Shown piece by piece: positions 22,955 through 24,520 of a stretch of 24,520 nt of DNA (its first letter is position 1; each line of letters begins with the position of its first letter). The notes beneath the pieces were generated by a model, which was given only the letters and a program-made list of their open reading frames with translations, was not told the origin of the DNA and searched no databases. Made by a program: the position numbers and the translations under genes. The stretch lies in contig CAJUFF010000026.1 in the NCBI GenBank assembly GCA_910585505.1, positions 1 to 24,520 on the forward strand, written 5' to 3'. The DNA is from an uncultured Ruminiclostridium sp. GTDB lineage: Bacteria; Bacillota; Clostridia; Oscillospirales; Ruminococcaceae.

Positions 22955-23794
22955 ATGAACAAAACCCTTATAACAGCCGATTCTACCTGCTATATCCCCA
23001 CCGAATTCGTTTCGGGAGAGGTTCCCCTCATTCAGGCGGAGGTAAAAACCAAAAGCGGCAGCTTTCGGGAAAGTTATGAAATAACCTCCGAGAATATTCT
23101 TGAATATGCCAGACGAGAACGAAAAGCTCCGGAATTGGTCTGCCCCTCAACGGAGGATTATGAGAAATTTTTTTTAAAGCACTTGAAAAAATCGCCCTGC
23201 ATATGTCATTTATGCTGTTCCGCCAATATTCGCGACTCTTATTTCAACGCCGTAAAAGCGGCGGAAAAAATGAAAAACGTTTTTGTGGCGGATTCAAAAC
23301 AGGTGGGCGGCGGTATGCTGTTTCAGATAGCGCAGGCGGTAAGGCTCGCCGCCGAGGGCTTTTCTCCGGAATTTATAATCAGAAGCATAGATGAGCTTGA
23401 CCGACATATCAACAGCAGCTACGCTTCAAAAAGCGCTTTTCTGTTGGGTTATCTTAATCTTGCTCCAAAAGTGCTTTCTTCGGCGATTGACTTTTTGGAG
23501 CTATCTCCCACCATCACAGTGAGAAACGGCTCGGTTATTTCAGGGGCGGTATTTAAAAACGGCCGCGAATATTTTGAAAGCTATATAAGAAAAATGCTTA
23601 AGGGAAATAAAAACGTCGATAAAAGCATAATTGTGGTAAGCTGCCCAAAGCCCTTCGGAAAAGCCATAGAAAGGTATAAGCGTGAGATAAACAAATACGG
23701 GCGCTTTGATAAAATCGTATTTACCGACATTCCCGCCAGATTTGCCTGTCGTTTGGGCGACGAGTCGTTGGGGCTTCATTTTCTGAATATTTAA
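22955..23794 (+). CDS. DegV-family fatty-acid-binding protein
   Basis: A 279-residue cytosolic two-lobed protein of the DegV/FakB family, which holds a fatty acid for transfer to a kinase partner (FakA). Family signposts are TADSTCYIPTEF at residues 8-19, CCSANIRDSYFNAVKAAE in place of the usual SSxLSGTYxSA, and ADSKQVGGGMLFQIAQAV. The C-terminal lobe ends RLGDESLGLHFL where typical members read a GPGTLG-like loop. It is divergent at the lipid-head-group loop, so binding may differ. The ATG follows AAAGGAATATACA by 8 bases. The fakA gene is not in the window. Its stop directly abuts that of the convergent GtrA gene. Confidence 0.88.
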   Translation: MNKTLITADSTCYIPTEFVSGEVPLIQAEVKTKSGSFRESYEITSENILEYARRERKAPELVCPSTEDYEKFFLKHLKKSPCICHLCCSANIRDSYFNAVKAAEKMKNVFVADSKQVGGGMLFQIAQAVRLAAEGFSPEFIIRSIDELDRHINSSYASKSAFLLGYLNLAPKVLSSAIDFLELSPTITVRNGSVISGAVFKNGREYFESYIRKMLKGNKNVDKSIIVVSCPKPFGKAIERYKREINKYGRFDKIVFTDIPARFACRLGDESLGLHFLNI

Positions 23795-24337
23795 TCAAGC
23801 GCTTTTTTTCTTTTTTCTGAATACTATAAGCTTACTTAAAATATAATTCAGCACCAGCACAAATATGTTTGAAACCACCTTGGCAAAAAATTCCCATAAA
23901 GTTCCGTCCATACCTGTCATATCCACTAAAAGAAACATTATAAGCAGATCCACAAACAGGGTAAGCAGCCTTGCTCCGCAGAATTTTACGAACTCGCTTA
24001 AGATTCCCGCCCCTGCGGCTTTGCTTTCAAAAACCCAGATACGGTTTGTGACATAAGCGAAAATAACCGCGCATATCCATGAAAGAATTACGGGCAGAAC
24101 CGTGGCGCTTTCCGTGCTGAAAACAGCGGTCAGGTTAAATGTCCAGCTGAGAAATGCGGGTACGCTTTTCTCGTCGGGAAAGATAAAACGGAACAAATAA
24201 TAGGTGCCGAAGGAAACGATTGTGGTTAATACTCCGAAAAAAACGTAGCTTACTATTTCCTTGTTTTCCCTGTACAGGCTTTTCCATTCTTTCGGGTGTA
24301 ACGCTCTTTTTAAAAAACTTTTTACGTCAATATTCAT
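23795..24337 (-). CDS. GtrA-family membrane protein
   Basis: A 180-residue protein with four membrane helices of the GtrA family, thought to help move lipid-linked sugars across the membrane or act with glycosyltransferases in wall-polymer glycosylation. The N-terminal 25 residues are charged (KRALHPKEWKSLYRENKE). Helix 1 carries SYVFFGVLTTIVSFGTYYLF, then AYVTNRIWVFES and VKFCGARLLTLFVDLLIMFL, a standard family stretch, and a last helix ending YILSKLIVFRKKKK. The ATG follows AAGGAAGGAATAAACAGAAA, an extended site 10-15 bases away. No glycosyltransferase neighbour is visible within the window, whose other side is cut off by adapter sequence. Confidence 0.92.
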   Translation of the reverse strand: MNIDVKSFLKRALHPKEWKSLYRENKEIVSYVFFGVLTTIVSFGTYYLFRFIFPDEKSVPAFLSWTFNLTAVFSTESATVLPVILSWICAVIFAYVTNRIWVFESKAAGAGILSEFVKFCGARLLTLFVDLLIMFLLVDMTGMDGTLWEFFAKVVSNIFVLVLNYILSKLIVFRKKKKSA

Positions 24338-24418
24338 TTTCTGTTTATTCCTTCCTTTTGGGGTTACTCCTGATTTTATTCCTTTTATTCTGTATTTTTT
24401 TCAAATTCCGACTTTTTT

Positions 24419-24447
24419 ATTATACTACTGTTTAAAATATTTTTCAA
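24419..24447 (-). promoter_or_regulatory. Predicted sigma-A promoter of the GtrA-family gene
   Basis: On the minus strand: TTGAAA (24447-24442), 17-base spacer, TATAAT (24424-24419). Near-consensus. It would start transcription about 75 bases before the ATG at 24337, giving an A-rich leader. Confidence 0.75.
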
Positions 24448-24471
24448 CATAAAAACGCATTTTTGGAAAGG

Positions 24472-24520
24472 AGATCGGAAGAGCGTCGTGTAGGGAAAGA
24501 GTGTTCAGAGCCGTGTAGAT
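24472..24520. other. Illumina TruSeq dual-index adapter (artefact)
   Basis: From 24472 the sequence begins AGATCGGAAGAGCGTCGTGT and runs to 24504 as the standard reverse-complement read-2-side TruSeq adapter. Bases 24505-24512 (TCAGAGCC) are an 8-base index whose reverse complement, GGCTCTGA, is the TruSeq HT i5 index D504 as I remember it. 24513-24520 (GTGTAGAT) is the start of the constant P5 part. The real contig ends at about 24471. Confidence 0.97.

Noticed and set aside
1..24520. CRISPR arrays, tRNA or rRNA genes, toxin-antitoxin or phage defence genes
   Set aside because: No regularly spaced repeats, cloverleaf-like sequences or recognisable defence proteins were seen on either strand.

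Overview
The window looks like a contig end from a low-to-mid GC, endospore-lineage Firmicute of the class Clostridia, probably close to Oscillospiraceae/Ruminococcaceae. The main evidence is the conserved order remA-gmk-priA-def-fmt-yugP-rsmB-rlmN-stp-prkC-rsgA followed by a 27-codon spoVM, strong AGGAGG-type ribosome binding sites, and TTG/GTG starts. The last 49 bases are not biological: they read as an Illumina TruSeq dual-index adapter (24472-24520), so the contig was extended into adapter.

Layout. 1-1417: a strong promoter, a palindromic repeat, a NUDIX hydrolase fused to a PAS domain, and a decayed stretch. 1418-3303: tgt (queuosine tRNA modification) and mntP (manganese export). 3321-15791: a long plus-strand housekeeping block. 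It holds a biofilm/matrix regulator homologue (remA), GMP kinase, replication restart helicase PriA, peptide deformylase, Met-tRNA formyltransferase, a membrane zinc peptidase, two RNA methyltransferases, the PP2C phosphatase/PASTA kinase pair and the ribosome assembly GTPase RsgA. 15792-16500: an eroded segment with a MITE-like remnant, a 53-aa membrane protein whose ribosome binding site is buried in a hairpin, two related palindromes, spoVM, and a bidirectional terminator.

16529-21042 is all minus strand: an ECF sigma factor/anti-sigma pair, a MATE efflux pump under a MarR repressor with a perfect 40-bp palindromic operator over its promoter, and an HD-domain phosphohydrolase. Two direct copies of a 160-171 bp MITE-like element bracket the MarR-MATE module. 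21099-24337: a membrane hybrid 'histidine kinase' that lacks the phospho-accepting histidine, a DegV-family lipid-binding protein, and a convergent GtrA-family membrane protein.

How it fits together. Most of the block concerns translation (tgt, def, fmt, rsmB, rlmN, rsgA) and cell-envelope/growth signalling (stp, prkC). Genes usually found in this neighbourhood in relatives (rpoZ and coaBC after gmk; rpe and thiN after rsgA) are absent, and both gaps hold palindromic repeats. I do not see a clearly new multi-gene system. The best leads are the SD-sequestering leader of the 53-aa membrane protein, the histidine-less hybrid kinase, the NUDIX-PAS fusion, the dispersed palindrome family and the MITE-bracketed efflux module.
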